Positions 7,978 through 16,323 of a DNA stretch of 64,000 nt are shown here, piece after piece; positions within the stretch are counted from its first letter, which is position 1, and every line of letters starts with the position of its first letter. Location: contig NZ_CP109017.1 of the NCBI RefSeq assembly GCF_036226765.1, positions 6,511,001 to 6,575,000 of the forward strand. Reading direction: 5' to 3'. Below the pieces are notes generated by a model. The model was not told the origin of the DNA, made no database searches, and saw only the letters and a list, made by a program, of their open reading frames with translations. Source of the DNA: Streptomyces sp. NBC_00670 (GTDB lineage: Bacteria; Actinomycetota; Actinomycetes; Streptomycetales; Streptomycetaceae). The position numbers were made by a program, and so were the translations under genes.

Positions 7978-8120
7978 CGTTTTTTCCCGCCCCCGCCGCC
8001 CTTGCCCTTCCCATCCCTCAAAGGGCTCCGCCCCTTGAACCCCCAGACGTGCGGGTGGGTGGGGCTTCTCGCGCCCACGCGGCGGAGCCGCATATCGACA
8101 CAGCCCCGCGCCCCTGAGAG
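7978..8120. repeat. dispersed Streptomyces intergenic repeat, copy 2
   Basis: Has the cgcccccgccgccc block, an agggctccgccccttgaacc block and a cgcggcggagccgcata block running into ccccgcgcccctga. It lies in a divergent intergenic region (EamA minus, glgA plus), where a terminator for the flanking genes is not needed. The rest of 7791-8186 shows no gene. Confidence 0.78.
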
Positions 8121-8186
8121 CCAACCCCTCTTCCCCTCCCCGCCGCCATGGGTGACCATGGGCTCAGGCAACCCAGGAGGTCGCAG

Positions 8187-9386
8187 GTGCGGGTGGGACT
8201 GTTGAGTCGGGAGTATCCGCCCGACATTTACGGCGGGGCAGGGGTCCACGTCGAATTCCTCGCCCGGGAGCTCGCGCCGCTCGTCGATCTCGCCGTGCAC
8301 TGCTGGGGCGAGGGTGCCACTCCGCACGCGAGCCCCGCCGTCACCCGGCACCGCCCCTGGCCCGCCCTCGACGACGCCAACGACGCGCTGCGCACGTTCT
8401 CCGTCGACCTCGCCATGGCCGCCGGGCTCCGCGACCGCGAGCTCGTGCACTCCCACACCTGGTACGCCAACCTCGGCGGCCACCTCGCCAAGCTCCTGCA
8501 CGGCGTCCCGCACGTGATGACCGCCCACTCGCTGGAGCCCCTGCGTCCCTGGAAGGCCGAGCAACTCGGCGGCGGCTACGCCCTCTCCAGCTGGGCCGAG
8601 CGCACCGCGATCGAGGCCGCCGACGCCGTCGTCGCCGTCTCCGGCGCCATGCGCGACGACATCCTCGCCTGCTACCCCGCGCTCGACGCCGCCCGCGTGC
8701 ACGTCCTCCACAACGGCATCGACACCACCCTCTACCGCCCCGACCCCGGCACCGACGTCCTGGACCGGATCGGCCTGGACCCCGGCCGCCCGTACGTCGT
8801 CTTCGTCGGCCGCATCACCCGCCAGAAGGGCGTCCCGCACCTCCTGCGCGCCGTCCGGCACATCGACCCCGCCGCGCAGGTCGTGCTGTGCGCCGGCGCC
8901 CCGGACACCCCGGAGATCGACCGCGAGTTCCGCGAGCTGTACGACGAGCTGAGCCGGACCCGCGCGGACGTGCACTGGATCTCCCGGATGCTGCCCCGCC
9001 CGGACGTCATCCAGCTCCTCACGCACGCCGCCGTCTTCGTCTGCCCCTCGGTCTACGAGCCGCTCGGCATCGTCAACCTGGAGGCGATGGCCTGCGGCAC
9101 GGCCGTCGTCGCCTCCCGGGTCGGCGGCATCCCGGAGGTCGTCGACGACGGCCGCACCGGCCTCCTCGTCGACCTCGACCCGGGCGAGGACCAGACGGGC
9201 TTCGAGACCCGCCTCGCCCACGCCCTGGACACCGTCCTCGGCGATCCTTCGACGGCCCGGCGCATGGGCGAGGCCGGCCGCGCACGGGCGGTCGGCGAGT
9301 TCGGCTGGGACGCCGTCGCCCGCCGTACGGTCCGTCTTTACGAGGAAGTCCTCGACGGGGCGGCAATCGACGCCCGTCGCGGGTAG
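8187..9386 (+). CDS. glgA: GT4 glycogen synthase / alpha-maltose-1-phosphate synthase
   Basis: 399 residues from a GTG at 8187 with a perfect AGGAGG 6 bases upstream; an upstream in-frame ATG at 8148 has no such site. GT-B fold: N-terminal LLSREYPPDIYGGAGVH (donor and acceptor site), central VVFVGRITRQKGVPHLL, C-terminal EPLGIVNLEAMACGTAVV with the conserved Glu pair for ADP-glucose. It uses ADP-glucose from the next gene to extend glucan. Actinobacterial members of this clade were re-assigned as GlgM, making maltose-1-phosphate from ADP-glucose and glucose-1-phosphate. Sequence alone does not separate the two activities here. 75 bp before glgC, same strand. Confidence 0.92.
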   Translation: MRVGLLSREYPPDIYGGAGVHVEFLARELAPLVDLAVHCWGEGATPHASPAVTRHRPWPALDDANDALRTFSVDLAMAAGLRDRELVHSHTWYANLGGHLAKLLHGVPHVMTAHSLEPLRPWKAEQLGGGYALSSWAERTAIEAADAVVAVSGAMRDDILACYPALDAARVHVLHNGIDTTLYRPDPGTDVLDRIGLDPGRPYVVFVGRITRQKGVPHLLRAVRHIDPAAQVVLCAGAPDTPEIDREFRELYDELSRTRADVHWISRMLPRPDVIQLLTHAAVFVCPSVYEPLGIVNLEAMACGTAVVASRVGGIPEVVDDGRTGLLVDLDPGEDQTGFETRLAHALDTVLGDPSTARRMGEAGRARAVGEFGWDAVARRTVRLYEEVLDGAAIDARRG

Positions 9387-9461
9387 GGAATACAGACAAG
9401 ACAGGGTGCCGCACACGCGTACGGGCGAACGCGGCACCACCGGGCGTAGAGGGGCGGCGGC

Positions 9462-10682
9462 ATGCGGCGCGGTGGACCTTCGGTGCTGGGAATCGTACTG
9501 GCGGGTGGCGAGGGCAAGCGGCTGATGCCGCTGACCGCCGACCGCGCCAAACCGGCCGTGACCTTCGGCGGGACGTACCGGCTCGTCGACTTCGTACTCT
9601 CCAATCTGGTCAACGCGGACATCCTGCGCATCTGCGTGCTCACGCAGTACAAGTCGCACTCGCTCGACCGGCACATCACCACGACCTGGCGGATGTCCAG
9701 CCTGCTGGGCAACTACGTCACCCCCGTCCCCGCCCAGCAGCGGCTCGGCCCGCGCTGGTACCTCGGCAGCGCCGACGCGATCCTCCAGTCGCTCAACCTG
9801 ATCTACGACGAGCAGCCGGAGTACGTCGCGGTCTTCGGCGCCGACCACGTCTACCGCATGGACCCGCGCCAGATGCTGGCCCAGCACATCGACTCCGGTG
9901 CGGGCGTCACCGTCGCCGGGATCCGGGTGCCGCGCGCCGAATCGCCCTCCTTCGGCGTGATCACCCCGGGCTCCGACGGCCGCACGGTCGACCGCTTCCT
10001 GGAGAAGCCCGCCGACCCGCCCGGCCTCGCGGACAACCCCGACTGCGTGTTCGCCTCGATGGGCAACTACATCTTCACCACCAAGGTGCTGATCGAGGCG
10101 CTCCAGCGCGACGCCGAGGACGAGAAGTCGGTCCACGACATGGGCGGCTCCCTGCTGCCCATGCTCACCGACCGGGGGGAGGCGCAGCTCTACGACTTCA
10201 GCGCCAACCATGTGCCCGGCGAGACCAGCCGTGACCAGGGGTACTGGCGGGACGTCGGCACGCTCGACGCGTACTACGAGGCCCACATGGACCTGATCGC
10301 CGAGCGGCCCGCCTTCAACCTGTACAACCGCAACTGGCCCATCTACACCCACTCCACGCAGCTCTCGCCGGCCCGCTTCAACGCGGGCGGGATCGCCAGT
10401 GAGTCGATCATCAGTGCGGGGTGTCTCATCCGGGGGCAGGTGACGCGGTCGGTCCTCTCGCCGGATGTGCGGGTGGATCCGGGGGCGGTGGTGCAGGGGT
10501 CGGTGTTGCACGACAACGTGCACATCGGGCGGGGGGCGATCGTGCGGGGGGCGATTCTCGACAAGAATGTCGAGGTGCCGCCGGGTGCGACGATCGGCGT
10601 CAACCCGAGCCGGGACGCCGAGCTGTACACGGTTTCCAAGAGCGGCGTCATCGCGCTGGGCAAGGGGCAGAGGGTTCTGTAG
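9462..10682 (+). CDS. glgC: glucose-1-phosphate adenylyltransferase (ADP-glucose pyrophosphorylase)
   Basis: Makes ADP-glucose from ATP and glucose 1-phosphate, the committed step of bacterial glycogen and maltosyl-phosphate glucan synthesis. 406 residues. N-terminal nucleotidyltransferase domain with VLAGGEGKRLMPLTADRAKP (nucleotide and catalytic site) and FGADHVYRMDPRQM (metal-binding Asp); the sugar site is in FLEKPADPP; a C-terminal left-handed beta-helix (about 300-406) contains repeating hexapeptides such as GAVVQGSVLHDNVHIGRGAI. The gene follows glgA on the same strand, which suggests an operon. A dispersed repeat begins right after the stop. Confidence 0.96.
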   Translation: MRRGGPSVLGIVLAGGEGKRLMPLTADRAKPAVTFGGTYRLVDFVLSNLVNADILRICVLTQYKSHSLDRHITTTWRMSSLLGNYVTPVPAQQRLGPRWYLGSADAILQSLNLIYDEQPEYVAVFGADHVYRMDPRQMLAQHIDSGAGVTVAGIRVPRAESPSFGVITPGSDGRTVDRFLEKPADPPGLADNPDCVFASMGNYIFTTKVLIEALQRDAEDEKSVHDMGGSLLPMLTDRGEAQLYDFSANHVPGETSRDQGYWRDVGTLDAYYEAHMDLIAERPAFNLYNRNWPIYTHSTQLSPARFNAGGIASESIISAGCLIRGQVTRSVLSPDVRVDPGAVVQGSVLHDNVHIGRGAIVRGAILDKNVEVPPGATIGVNPSRDAELYTVSKSGVIALGKGQRVL

Positions 10683-10683
10683 T

Positions 10684-10832
10684 TTCGCGCCCACGCGGCG
10701 GAGCCACATATGGACACAGCCCCGCGCCCCTGATCAGGGGCGCGGGGAACTGCGCAATCTTTCGGGGGCCCGGGGGCTTGCCCCCGGGGACGGGACTGGG
10801 AAGGGGCGGCGGGGGCGAAGAAACCCGCCCGG
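10684..10832. repeat. dispersed Streptomyces intergenic repeat, copy 3
   Basis: Begins within 5 bases of the glgC stop. Holds the cgcggcggagcca block, the inverted pair ccccgcgcccctgatc/gggcgcggggaactgcgc, a gggggcttgccccc hairpin, and ends in aaggggcggcgggggcgaag. The central inverted repeat (about 10723-10756) can form a strong stem and could terminate the glycogen operon. Confidence 0.8.
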
Positions 10833-10899
10833 CGAACGAGACCCGTCAACACCCTGGACACAGCCCGGCAATCATGTTGTCATGCCTCTGCCTGACTGA

Positions 10900-10913
10900 T
10901 GACAACGTTGTAA
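10900..10913. promoter_or_regulatory. LacI-type palindromic operator upstream of the GH2/GH92 genes
   Basis: TGACAACGTTGTAA, with a perfect ACAACGTTGT core centred on CG, 54 bp before the GH2 start. A central CG in a TGACAAC..GTTGTNA palindrome is typical of LacI-family sugar-responsive repressors in Streptomyces. No LacI gene is in the window. Confidence 0.6.
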
Positions 10914-10966
10914 TCCCCCCAACCACGAGCCCTGATCCGCCACCCGTCCTCACCCACGGAGGATCC

Positions 10967-13600
10967 GTGCGCACCAGACGCCTCAGAGTCAGAGACCGTC
11001 TCGCCCTGCTCCTCGTCGCGGCCATGGCCGCGACGGGCCTCGCGGCGACGGCGACCTCCCCGGCCGCGGCCACCACCGCCGCCGACACCCCCACCCCCAC
11101 CGAGGCCCACGGCCTCAAGGGCGAGTACTACACCCAGTCCGCCGAGGGCGCCTTCGACTTCGCCACCCTCAAGGCGACCACCTTCGACCCCACCCTCGAC
11201 TTCGCCGATCTCGAACCCCGGCTGCGCGCCACGACGGGTCAGGACAACGATGTCAGCGCCCGCTGGACCGGCCGGCTCGTCCCCGAGAAGACCGGCGCGA
11301 CCACCTTCTCGATCATCGGTGACAACGGCTTCCGCCTCTGGGTGGACGACAAACTCGTCATCGACCACTGGGTGGACGACTGGGACCAGGAGCAGACCGG
11401 CGAGCCCGTCGATCTGACCGCCGGTCACGCCGTCGACATCAAGGTCGAGTACTTCGAGCACTACGGCGGCTCCAACCTCCACGTGCGCTGGACCCCGCCC
11501 GGCGGCAGCAAGACCGCGATCCCGCAGTCGGCGTTCCGCCTCCCGGAGGGCTACGACTACGACGGCCCCGTCGCGACCACCGTCCGCGCCGACGGCCGCA
11601 CCCTCCAGCTCGACTTCGCCGGCCCACTGGCCGGCGTCCCGGCCGGCCTGACCGACCACCTCAGCGCGGTCGTCGGCGGCGCCACCTGGCCGCTGGGCAG
11701 GGCGAAGCTCGACCCCAAGAACCCGGCGTCGCTGCTGATCGCCCTCGACGAGCCGGTCGTCGGCAACAAGACCGGCACCGCCAAGGGCACCGCCGACGTC
11801 CGCTACGACGGCAAGGGCGGCCTGACCACCGGCACGCACACCGTCGGTGCCTTCTGGACCAGCGGCCCCAACAAGTCGACGTACGAGCTCACCACCAAGT
11901 GGGCCAAGCAGGTCGGCCCGCACAACGCCCTGCCCGAGTACCCGCGCCCGCAGCTGACGCGTACCAAGTGGCAGAACCTCAACGGTCGTTGGCAGTTCGC
12001 CGCCGCCACTTCCGGTGAGCAGCCGCCGGTCGGCAAGACGCTGGACGAGCGGATCCTCGTCCCGTACCCGGTCGAGTCGCAGCTCTCCGGGCTCGAGCGG
12101 CACGAGGACCGCATGTGGTACCGCCGCACCTTCACCGTGCCGAAGAACTGGCACGTCGGTTCCCACCAGCGGCTCCAGCTGAACTTCGGCGCCGTCGACT
12201 GGCGGGCCGAGGTCTACGTCAACGGCACCAAGGTCGCCGAACACCAGGGTGGCTACGACAAGTTCAGCGCCGACATCACCAAGGCGCTCAAGCCGGGCCG
12301 CACCCAGGAGCTGATCGTCGGCGTCTACGACCCGACGGACTCGGCGAACGGCGAGAACCAGCCGATGGGCAAGCAGCGCCTGGACCCGAGCGGCATCTGG
12401 TACACGCCGACCTCCGGCATCTGGCAGACGGTGTGGATGGAGCCGGTCGCCGCCGACCACGTCGACAACCTCAAGCTCACCCCCGACGTCGACAAGAGCA
12501 CCCTCACCATCGAGCCGCAGGGCGTCCGTGACGGCGTACCGGTCACCGCGACCGCGTACGCCGGCAAGCGCAAGGTCGGCACCGTCACCGGGCGCACCGG
12601 TCACCCGCTGACCCTGCACCTGCGCGACCCGCACCTGTGGTCGCCGGACGACCCGTACCTCTACCACCTCAAGGTGCGCGTCGGCTCCGACAGCGTCGGC
12701 AGCTACTTCGGGATGCGCTCGATCTCCGTGAAGAACGTGAACGGCACCCCGCGCACGATCCTCAACGGCAAGCCGATCTTCATGATGGCCACCCTCGACC
12801 AGGGCTTCTGGCCGGACGGTCTCTACACCGCACCCACCGACGAGGCCCTCGCCTACGACCTGAAGGTGCACAAGCAGCTCGGCTTCAACTCCGTGCGCAA
12901 GCACATCAAGGTGGAGCCGGACCGCTGGTTCTACTGGGCCGACCGGCTCGGTCTGCTGGTGTGGCAGGACATGCCCGCGATGAACGCCGGCACCAGCCCG
13001 TCCACCGCCGCCCGCGCCGAGTTCGAGCGCGAACTGAAGCAGATGATCGACGAGCACATCAGCAGCCCGTCGGTCGTCATGTGGGTGACCTTCAACGAGG
13101 GCTGGGGCCAGTACGACATGGCCCGCATCGCCGACCAGGCCAAGGCCTGGGACCCGACCCGGCTGGTCAACAGCATGTCCGGGATCAACCTCGGGGCCGA
13201 CGGCGGCACCGGCGACATCATCGACGAGCACGGCTATCCCAGCCCCGCCCTGCCACCCAACCCGGACGGCAGGCGCGCCCTGGTCAGCGGCGAGTACGGC
13301 GGCCTCGGCCTGGCGGTGCCCGGCCACGCCTGGTCGGTGCAGCAGTCGTACGTGGACGTCGACCCCTCGACGTACACCGACGACTACCTCACCAAGCTCG
13401 ACGAGGTGCACGCGCTGGCCTGCAAGGGCGGCAACGGCGCGGTCTACACCCAGATCAGCGACGTCGAGGGCGAGCTCAACGGCCTGCTGACCTACGACCG
13501 CCGGGTGCTCAAGCCCGACGTCGACCGGGTGAGGGCGGCCCAGCGGTCCCTCATCCACGACGCGTCGCAGCCGACGGTCGCCGGTTGCACGGAAAACTGA
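10967..13600 (+). CDS. secreted PA14-containing GH2 glycoside hydrolase (beta-galactosidase/mannosidase type)
   Basis: 877 residues from a GTG at 10967 with GGAGG upstream. Signal peptide at 1-38 (basic start, hydrophobic core, ends SPAAATTA). PA14 lectin-like domain at about 48-190, a linker domain, then GH2 sugar-binding (from about 324), immunoglobulin-like and TIM-barrel domains. The acid/base Glu is in VTFNEGWGQYD (about Glu711) and the nucleophile Glu in VSGEYGGLG (about Glu776). The exact glycosidic bond is unclear; the next gene is a GH92 alpha-mannosidase, so a role in stripping beta-linked sugars from N-glycans or other mannosides is plausible. A LacI-type operator precedes it. Confidence 0.9.
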   Translation: MRTRRLRVRDRLALLLVAAMAATGLAATATSPAAATTAADTPTPTEAHGLKGEYYTQSAEGAFDFATLKATTFDPTLDFADLEPRLRATTGQDNDVSARWTGRLVPEKTGATTFSIIGDNGFRLWVDDKLVIDHWVDDWDQEQTGEPVDLTAGHAVDIKVEYFEHYGGSNLHVRWTPPGGSKTAIPQSAFRLPEGYDYDGPVATTVRADGRTLQLDFAGPLAGVPAGLTDHLSAVVGGATWPLGRAKLDPKNPASLLIALDEPVVGNKTGTAKGTADVRYDGKGGLTTGTHTVGAFWTSGPNKSTYELTTKWAKQVGPHNALPEYPRPQLTRTKWQNLNGRWQFAAATSGEQPPVGKTLDERILVPYPVESQLSGLERHEDRMWYRRTFTVPKNWHVGSHQRLQLNFGAVDWRAEVYVNGTKVAEHQGGYDKFSADITKALKPGRTQELIVGVYDPTDSANGENQPMGKQRLDPSGIWYTPTSGIWQTVWMEPVAADHVDNLKLTPDVDKSTLTIEPQGVRDGVPVTATAYAGKRKVGTVTGRTGHPLTLHLRDPHLWSPDDPYLYHLKVRVGSDSVGSYFGMRSISVKNVNGTPRTILNGKPIFMMATLDQGFWPDGLYTAPTDEALAYDLKVHKQLGFNSVRKHIKVEPDRWFYWADRLGLLVWQDMPAMNAGTSPSTAARAEFERELKQMIDEHISSPSVVMWVTFNEGWGQYDMARIADQAKAWDPTRLVNSMSGINLGADGGTGDIIDEHGYPSPALPPNPDGRRALVSGEYGGLGLAVPGHAWSVQQSYVDVDPSTYTDDYLTKLDEVHALACKGGNGAVYTQISDVEGELNGLLTYDRRVLKPDVDRVRAAQRSLIHDASQPTVAGCTEN

Positions 13601-13681
13601 CGCGCCGACAGCACCATGCACGGGTGATCACCTGAGCGTCTCGCGAGAGCCGCACAGGTGACCGCCTCAGACAGGACCGGT

Positions 13682-13704
13682 CCGCCGCGCCCCAGGCGCG
13701 GCGG
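13682..13704 (+). terminator. GC-rich hairpin in the GH2-GH92 spacer
   Basis: A perfect 9-bp stem (13682-13690 with 13696-13704) and a 5-base loop. It sits 37 bp before the GH92 start. No T-run follows, so it may be an attenuator or RNA stabiliser between cistrons rather than a full terminator. A ggtgatcacc palindrome lies at 13625-13634. Confidence 0.45.
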
Positions 13705-13740
13705 GCCGGGAACCCCCGACCCTCCCGGAGGATTTCCGAG

Positions 13741-16104
13741 ATGAGATGGACCCGGCGTCTGCGCCTGGCCGCCGCCGGCGCGGTGGCCGCCACGGCGCTC
13801 TCCGCCCTGCCACCCGCCCAGGCCGCCATGGCCACGGGTGCCGCCGAGCCGGCCGCCGCGTCCGGCCGGGGCGGCGCCCTCACCGACCTGGTCAACCCCT
13901 TCATCGGCACCCAGAACGAGGGCAACACCTATCCCGGTGCCGCCGTGCCCTTCGGCATGGTGCAGCTCTCCCCGGACACCGGCCACAACACCGGCTACGA
14001 CTACGCCGAGGACCACATCCGCGGCTTCTCCCTCGTCCACCTCTCCGGCGTCGGCTGCGGACTCGGCGGCGACCTGCCGGTGCTGCCGACCACGGGTGAC
14101 GTCACGCAGACGGACTACGCGAAGTACGCCGCGAAGTTCTCCCACGACGACGAGCAGGCGAGCCCCGGCTACTACGGCGTCGGCCTGGACAGCGGCATCA
14201 AGGCCGAGCTGACCGCCACCGCCCGCACCGGTGTGCAGCGCTACACCTTCCCGGCCACCGACAAGGCCAACGTCCTGCTCAACGCCGGACAGTCGCTGCA
14301 CAAGACCGTGAACACGAAGGTCGAGGTCCTCGACAACCGCACCGTGCGCACCGCCATCACGGGCAGCGGTTTCTGCCAGGACACCAAGCCGTACACCGTC
14401 TACACGATCACCCGTTTCGACCGTCCGTTCACCGCGCACGGCACCTGGAACGGCGACACCGTCACCGCCGGCTCGGACACTTCCTCCGGCACCGGGCGCA
14501 ACGGTGCCTATCTGCGGTTCGACACCACCAAGGACCGCACGGTCGAGGCGACCACCGCGCTGAGCTACGTCGACGCGCGTGGCGCCGCCGGCAACCTGCG
14601 CGCCGAGGGCGGCCACTCCTTCGCCCACGTCCGCGAGGCCGCCCAGCGCACCTGGGAGCACCGGCTCGACGACGTCCGCGTCAAGGGCGGCGACGACACG
14701 CTGAACCGCACCTTCTACTCGTCCCTCTACCGGTCCTTCCTCGCGCCCAACATCGGCAGCGACACCGACGGCCGCTACACCGGCTGGGACCAGGAGATCC
14801 ACCGGGCGAAGGGGTTCACGTACTACCAGAACTGGTCGCTGTGGGACACCTACCGCACCCAGTCCCAGCTCCTCTCGCTGCTCGCGCCGCGCCAGGCCCG
14901 GGACATGGCGATCTCCGTCATCAAGATCGACGAAGAGGGCGGCTGGCTGCCCAAGTGGGGCTACGGCACGGTCGAGACCAACATCATGACCGGTGACCCC
15001 GTCACCCCGTTCCTCACCAACGCCTACCAGCAGGGGTTGCTCAAGGGCTGGGAGGAGAAGGCGTACCGGGCGCTGAAGAAGAACGCCGACGGGGTGCCGC
15101 CCACCGACTCGCCCTACGTCGGCCGCGAGGCCAACAAGGAGTACCTGAGAGACGGCTTCGCCCCGTACATCGAGGGCCGGCCGCACGCCAAGCCCGGCGA
15201 CTCCGACTACGACCACGGGCCCTCCGCCACCCTGGAGTACGCCCTGTCCGACGCGATGCTCGCGCAGATGGCCCGTGACCTCGGCCACAAGGCGGATGCC
15301 GCCCGTTACGCGAAGCGCGCGCAGAACTACCACTCGATCTTCGACCCGAGCACCGGCTTCTTCCGCGCTCGGGACGCCTCCGGCGCCTTCACCGGCCCGG
15401 ACGACCCGGCGCAGAGCGCGGGCTTCCACGAGGGCACGGCCTGGCAGTACCAGTGGCTCGTCCCGCAGGACCTGCCCGGCATGATCGACCTGATCGGCGG
15501 CCGGCAGGCGGCCAACGACCGCCTCGACTCCTTCTTCGCCTACGACCAGCTCGTGCAGGACCCGGCGAAGACCGCCCGCGAGGTGTGGGTCAACGGCCCG
15601 TACGAGTACTACAACGCGGACAAGTACAACCCGCAGAACGAGCCCGACCTGATCGCCCCGTACACCTACCTCTCCACCGGCCAGCCGTGGAAGACCACCG
15701 ACGTGGTGCACGCCGCGCTGACCCTGTTCACCGACACCCCGACCGGCATGACCGGAAACGACGACCTCGGCACGATGTCCGCCTGGAACGTGCTGTCGTC
15801 GATCGGAATCTTCCCGGTCCAGCCCGGCTACGACACGTGGGGGCTCTCCACGCCCGTCTTCGACCGGGTCGACCTCACCCTCGACCACCGCTACTACCCC
15901 AAGGGCCATCTGACGGTGACCGCGTCCGGCACCTCGGACACCGACCGCTATGTGCAGTCGGCCCGGGTGAACGGCAAGGACTACGGCAAGACGTATCTGA
16001 CCACCGGCGATCTGCGCCGGATCCGTTCCCTGTCGTTCACGGTCGGCGCGCAGCCGTCCGAGTGGGGAACGTCGGCCGACGCGGCGCCGCCGGCGCTGAA
16101 GTGA
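13741..16104 (+). CDS. secreted GH92 alpha-mannosidase
   Basis: 787 residues. Signal peptide at 1-30 (ends LPPAQAAMA). GH92 enzymes are calcium-dependent exo-alpha-mannosidases, chiefly alpha-1,2, that invert configuration. Family hallmarks are present: LVNPFIGTQNEGNTYPGAAVPFGM near the N-terminus (beta-sandwich), HLSGVGCGLGGD, and the barrel motif GNDDLGTMSAWNVLSSIGIF (from residue 672) carrying the catalytic and calcium-site acids, then FPVQPGYDTW. ATG with GGAGG 10 bases upstream. Probably co-regulated with the GH2 gene 140 bp upstream. A perfect terminator follows. Confidence 0.94.
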   Translation: MRWTRRLRLAAAGAVAATALSALPPAQAAMATGAAEPAAASGRGGALTDLVNPFIGTQNEGNTYPGAAVPFGMVQLSPDTGHNTGYDYAEDHIRGFSLVHLSGVGCGLGGDLPVLPTTGDVTQTDYAKYAAKFSHDDEQASPGYYGVGLDSGIKAELTATARTGVQRYTFPATDKANVLLNAGQSLHKTVNTKVEVLDNRTVRTAITGSGFCQDTKPYTVYTITRFDRPFTAHGTWNGDTVTAGSDTSSGTGRNGAYLRFDTTKDRTVEATTALSYVDARGAAGNLRAEGGHSFAHVREAAQRTWEHRLDDVRVKGGDDTLNRTFYSSLYRSFLAPNIGSDTDGRYTGWDQEIHRAKGFTYYQNWSLWDTYRTQSQLLSLLAPRQARDMAISVIKIDEEGGWLPKWGYGTVETNIMTGDPVTPFLTNAYQQGLLKGWEEKAYRALKKNADGVPPTDSPYVGREANKEYLRDGFAPYIEGRPHAKPGDSDYDHGPSATLEYALSDAMLAQMARDLGHKADAARYAKRAQNYHSIFDPSTGFFRARDASGAFTGPDDPAQSAGFHEGTAWQYQWLVPQDLPGMIDLIGGRQAANDRLDSFFAYDQLVQDPAKTAREVWVNGPYEYYNADKYNPQNEPDLIAPYTYLSTGQPWKTTDVVHAALTLFTDTPTGMTGNDDLGTMSAWNVLSSIGIFPVQPGYDTWGLSTPVFDRVDLTLDHRYYPKGHLTVTASGTSDTDRYVQSARVNGKDYGKTYLTTGDLRRIRSLSFTVGAQPSEWGTSADAAPPALK

Positions 16105-16162
16105 CACCGGGCGTCCGCTGAGGTCCGGACCGGGTTCGGACGTCGGTGGACGGCTCCGGCGG

Positions 16163-16196
16163 TGAAGTCCCGCCCCCTTGCCGGGGCGGGACTTCA
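16163..16196 (+). terminator. intrinsic terminator after GH92
   Basis: A perfect 14-bp stem (16163-16176 with 16183-16196), loop cttgcc, then gcgttcttt. It ends the glycosidase unit. Confidence 0.9.
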
Positions 16197-16323
16197 TGCG
16201 TTCTTTACTGTGCGTAGCGTGATCGTACTTGACCGTAATCGGCGGTCGGGGTTTGACTTGGGGTTCAACGGGCTCGTCCGCCGCGGCACCCGCACACCCC
16301 GTCGTTCACGCGAGGGCACGCCA

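Noticed and set aside
7908..10709. Long minus-strand open frame (about 930 codons) opposite glgA-glgC
   Set aside because: It lies antisense to two confident enzymes; long antisense frames are expected from the GC-rich third codon position. No domain is visible.
10880..13621. Long minus-strand open frame opposite the GH2 gene
   Set aside because: Low-complexity Val/Gly/Arg-rich composition and full overlap with a gene that has intact catalytic motifs.
13492..16197. Long minus-strand open frame opposite GH92
   Set aside because: Same codon-bias artefact; no domain, and it runs through a terminator hairpin.
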